A stretch of DNA of 7,708 bases from Candidatus Bipolaricaulota bacterium (GTDB taxonomy: Bacteria; Bipolaricaulota; Bipolaricaulia; RBG-16-55-9; DRXL01): contig JAOAIA010000062.1 in the NCBI GenBank assembly GCA_026414955.1, positions 1 through 7,708 of the forward strand. The letters are read 5' to 3'. Under the pieces are notes generated by a model. It was not told the DNA's origin and did not search any database. It saw nothing but the letters and a program-made list of their open reading frames with translations. Both the position numbers and the translations under genes were made by a program. This document shows, one piece after another, positions 5,634-7,708 of this stretch (the first letter of the stretch is position 1; each line of letters starts with the position of its first letter).

Positions 5634-6595
5634 CACCGATAGAGCCAGCACTCGACGCAATGCCCCGCAGACGGCTCGAACTCCGGGGGTGTCTCTTGGT
5701 CGCACAGCCCGGCGATAAACGCCGGGCAGCGGGGATGGAACCGACAGCCCGACGGAGGATTGACTAAGCTGGGCGGCTCCCCCGGCGGGATCTTCTTCAT
5801 CGTCACGGCGTTCTGTGGGTCGGGATCGGGGATCGCCGCAAGCAACGCTTGGGTGTAGGGGTGCAACGGGTTCTTCAACAGTTCGGTCACCGGCGCTTTT
5901 TCGATAATCTTTCCCGCGTACATCACAAAGATTCGCTCGGTGAAATATCGTACTGTGGAGAGATCGTGGGTGATATAGATCACGCTGAGGTTGTGAGAGC
6001 TTTGCAAACCGCGCAACAGCTCCAAAATCTCGACCCGCACCGACGCATCGAGCATCGAGACCGGCTCATCGGCTACGATAAACTTGGGCTTCAAGATCAT
6101 CGCCCGTGCGATGACCAATCGCTGTTGCTGCCCCCCGGAAAGCTGATGCGGAAATTTATGGACAAAGTCTTCGACGGGGGTGAGCTTGACTTCTTCTAGG
6201 ACTTCGCGAATACGCTGCTCCCTATCCCCTTTGAAATTATTGATCACCAACGGCTCGGTCAGGATGCGATGGACGTCCATGAACGGCGGCAGGGCGCCGT
6301 AGGGGTCTTGCTGCACGTAGCCGATCTGGGCGCGATACCAGCGCAAATCTCCATCGAGGGGGCGCCCTGCAAAGAGCACCGTGCCCTTCGTAGGACGATA
6401 CAGCCCTAAGATAGTCCGAGCGAGCGTAGATTTGCCGCAGCCGCTCTCGCCCACAACGGCAATCGCTTCGCCGTGACGCAGATCGAAGCTGACGCCGTCC
6501 ACGGCGCGGACGACGCCAGCCCGCCCGAACACCCCGCGGCGCAGCTCGAAGTGCGTCTGTAGATTCCTCACCGATAATAAGACCTTGTCGTCCAT
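5633..6595 (-). CDS. Peptide ABC transporter ATPase, DppF/OppF type
   Basis: This 320-residue cytoplasmic ATPase couples ATP hydrolysis to import. It has Walker A GESGCGKS (49-56), a Q-loop at YVQQDP (94-98), the ABC signature LSGGQQQR (152-159), Walker B FIVADE (172-177), the D-loop SMLD (180-183) and the switch histidine ITHD (H210). The C-terminal OppD/F extension follows: LHPYTQALL, GEPPSLVNPPSGC, then cysteines 284, 290, 298, 313 and 316, which in some DppD/F proteins bind a [4Fe-4S] cluster. I assign it as the F subunit because it is the second of the two ATPases and has the GGQQQR signature and an FGRAGVVRAVDGVSF N-terminal motif. The ATG at 6593-6595 comes 10 bases after the stop of the D subunit, with only a weak purine-rich GAGAG before it, so the two are probably translated together. 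All catalytic residues are intact. Confidence 0.96.
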   Translation of the reverse strand: MDDKVLLSVRNLQTHFELRRGVFGRAGVVRAVDGVSFDLRHGEAIAVVGESGCGKSTLARTILGLYRPTKGTVLFAGRPLDGDLRWYRAQIGYVQQDPYGALPPFMDVHRILTEPLVINNFKGDREQRIREVLEEVKLTPVEDFVHKFPHQLSGGQQQRLVIARAMILKPKFIVADEPVSMLDASVRVEILELLRGLQSSHNLSVIYITHDLSTVRYFTERIFVMYAGKIIEKAPVTELLKNPLHPYTQALLAAIPDPDPQNAVTMKKIPPGEPPSLVNPPSGCRFHPRCPAFIAGLCDQETPPEFEPSAGHCVECWLYR

Positions 6596-6605
6596 AGGCG
6601 CTCTC

Positions 6606-7610
6606 TTATCTGTATAGCCAACACTTGACGAACCGTCGTTCTTGGACTGCGATCATCGGCGGCTCCTGCTCGCATTGAAAGAATCGTGACGGACATCGCT
6701 CGGCAAACCGACATCCTGTGGGGGGATTGATCAAGCTGGGCGGACGCCCCGGAATAAAGTCGAGCTTGCGCTCCTCCCGCAGTCTGGGGACACTGGACAT
6801 GAGCTTCTGGGAGTACGGGTGCAACGGCTTGGGATAAAAGTCTTCGGCCTTGCCCCACTCGACCAACTGCCCCGCGTACATAATCGCGACATGATCAGCT
6901 AACTCGCTCGACGTCGCAATGTCGTGCGTGATCAAAATGAAGCTCTTGTGAAACTCTCTTTTAATGCTCTTGAGCACATTCATGATATTGGCTTGGGTGA
7001 GCACGTCGAGCGCCGACGTCGGCTCGTCGAGAATAATCAGATCGGGATTGGTGACGAGCGCCATCGCGATCACGGCGCGCTGGCGCATCCCGCCGCTCAG
7101 CTCGAACGCGTATCGCTGCAGGAAGTCCGTTGGGACGCCGACGAGCTGGACGGCCTCGCGCGCCCGCGCCCATGCGTCCTGCTTGCTCAGCCCGTGGTGG
7201 ATGATCAACGGCTCTGCGATCTGCTCGCCCACCCTTAAGACAGGGTTGAGGGAGTTCATAGCAGCTTGCGCGACCATCGAGATCTTCGTCCAGCGGACTT
7301 CTTTGCGAAACCGCTCTTCGCTCCAGGGCATCACGTCCACGCCGTCGAGTTCGACTCGCCCGCTGTACGTATGGACGTTGCGCGGCAACAGTCTCAAAAT
7401 CGCTTTGGCCAACGAAGTCTTGCCACAGCCGGACTCACCCAAGACCGCCAATGCGTGGTTACGCCCCAGCGCAAAGCTGATCCCGTCCACAGCTTGCACG
7501 ACACCCTGCGTCGTGCGGAAGTAGAGCTTTAAATCCTCGACGCGCAGCAACGGGCTGACAAGCCCTGGCTCAGCTACGACGCGGTTCTGGACCTCTGTTT
7601 TCTCTCTCAT
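6606..7610 (-). CDS. Peptide ABC transporter ATPase, DppD/OppD type
   Basis: This 334-residue cytoplasmic ATPase is the partner of the following F-type subunit. It has Walker A GESGCGKT (58-65), a Q-loop at Q115 (SMVAQAAMNSLNPVLRV, the D-type version), signature LSGGMRQR (171-178), Walker B LIILDE (191-196), D-loop SALD (199-202) and switch histidine H229 (LITHD). The C-terminal extension carries LHPYSQKL, GRPPSLINPPTGC and cysteines 300, 306, 313 and 330, fitting the four-cysteine iron-sulfur pattern described for a DppD protein. The GGMRQR signature and MNSLNP are typical of OppD/DppD rather than the F subunit. The ATG at 7608-7610 overlaps the TGA of the upstream permease fragment (ATGA), which fixes the start and implies coupling. 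Both ATPases end in the same CWLYR pentapeptide, consistent with an old duplication. Confidence 0.96.
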   Translation of the reverse strand: MREKTEVQNRVVAEPGLVSPLLRVEDLKLYFRTTQGVVQAVDGISFALGRNHALAVLGESGCGKTSLAKAILRLLPRNVHTYSGRVELDGVDVMPWSEERFRKEVRWTKISMVAQAAMNSLNPVLRVGEQIAEPLIIHHGLSKQDAWARAREAVQLVGVPTDFLQRYAFELSGGMRQRAVIAMALVTNPDLIILDEPTSALDVLTQANIMNVLKSIKREFHKSFILITHDIATSSELADHVAIMYAGQLVEWGKAEDFYPKPLHPYSQKLMSSVPRLREERKLDFIPGRPPSLINPPTGCRFAERCPSRFFQCEQEPPMIAVQERRFVKCWLYR

Positions 7611-7708
7611 AGCTCTCTCAGGCGCGGGTTGAAGATGCGGTCGAGCGCGAACCCCAACAGCGCAAACCCCAGCGCCGTGATCATCAACAGTATAGACGGC
7701 CCCAGCAC
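7607..7708 (-). CDS. C-terminal end of an upstream DppC-type permease
   Basis: On the minus strand the frame entering at 7708 reads 33 residues, starting VLGPSILLMITALGFALLGF and ending FNPRLREL, before a TGA at 7607-7609. One hydrophobic helix followed by ALDRIFNPRLRE is the standard C-terminus of DppC/OppC-type permeases. Its stop overlaps the ATG of the D-type ATPase in an ATGA. It differs clearly from the C-terminus of the complete DppC-type permease in this window (GDALRDATDPF), so it is a second, divergent permease. The 5' part is outside the window. Confidence 0.85.
   Translation of the reverse strand: MLGPSILLMITALGFALLGFALDRIFNPRLREL

Noticed and set aside
5634..5705. Longer form of the small membrane protein starting at 5705
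   Set aside because: This part is the out-of-frame shadow of the conserved C-terminal extension of the F-type ATPase; the ATG at 5633 coupled to its stop is better.
6964..7524. Plus-strand frame of 186 codons
   Set aside because: It lies wholly antisense to the D-type ATPase, whose protein motifs are all intact, and its translation has Ser/Arg-rich shadow composition and no ribosome site.
1..7708. Hidden defence system, toxin-antitoxin pair, tRNA or integrase
   Set aside because: All space is taken by the transporter genes, one partial unknown gene and short gaps; I saw no cloverleaf, nuclease, integrase or toxin motif on either strand.

Overview
The window is almost entirely one strand (minus) of a bacterial operon for a peptide/nickel-type (Dpp/Opp family) ABC importer. 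The lipoprotein signal peptide on the binding protein, the Shine-Dalgarno sites and the overlapping start and stop codons are all bacterial. The sequence is moderately GC-rich by eye. No taxonomic marker is present. The large multi-module binding protein, the long extracytoplasmic loops in the permeases and the small two-helix membrane protein remind me of deep-branching, often thermophilic lineages such as Chloroflexota or Bipolaricaulota, but that is only an impression.

Layout in the direction of transcription, right to left: the last 33 codons of a DppC-type permease (7607-7708); an OppD/DppD-type ATPase (6606-7610) whose start overlaps that permease's stop; an OppF/DppF-type ATPase (5633-6595); a 62-residue membrane protein (5445-5633) whose start shares one base with the ATPase stop; an 886-residue solute-binding lipoprotein (2741-5401) with a strong ribosome binding site; a 113-base gap holding a nested palindromic element (2636-2740); a DppB-type permease (1479-2627); and a DppC-type permease (374-1486) overlapping it by 8 bases. 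A strong hairpin (331-370) closes the operon and also serves the convergent plus-strand gene whose C-terminal end occupies 1-309. There is no gene-free stretch longer than about 115 bases.

The binding protein should capture an oligopeptide or similar solute outside the membrane, the B/C permease pair should form the channel, and the two ATPases should drive it. The visible order (C1 end - D - F - small protein - SBP - B2 - C2) suggests two permease sets around one ATPase pair, with the upstream set mostly outside the window. The transport genes themselves are ordinary. The unusual parts are the architecture of the binding protein (charged repeat linker, Ig-like module, helical insertion inside the ligand-binding fold), the palindrome that contains the ribosome binding site of the downstream permease, and the small coupled membrane protein. 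I found no CRISPR array, RNA gene, transposase or defence gene.
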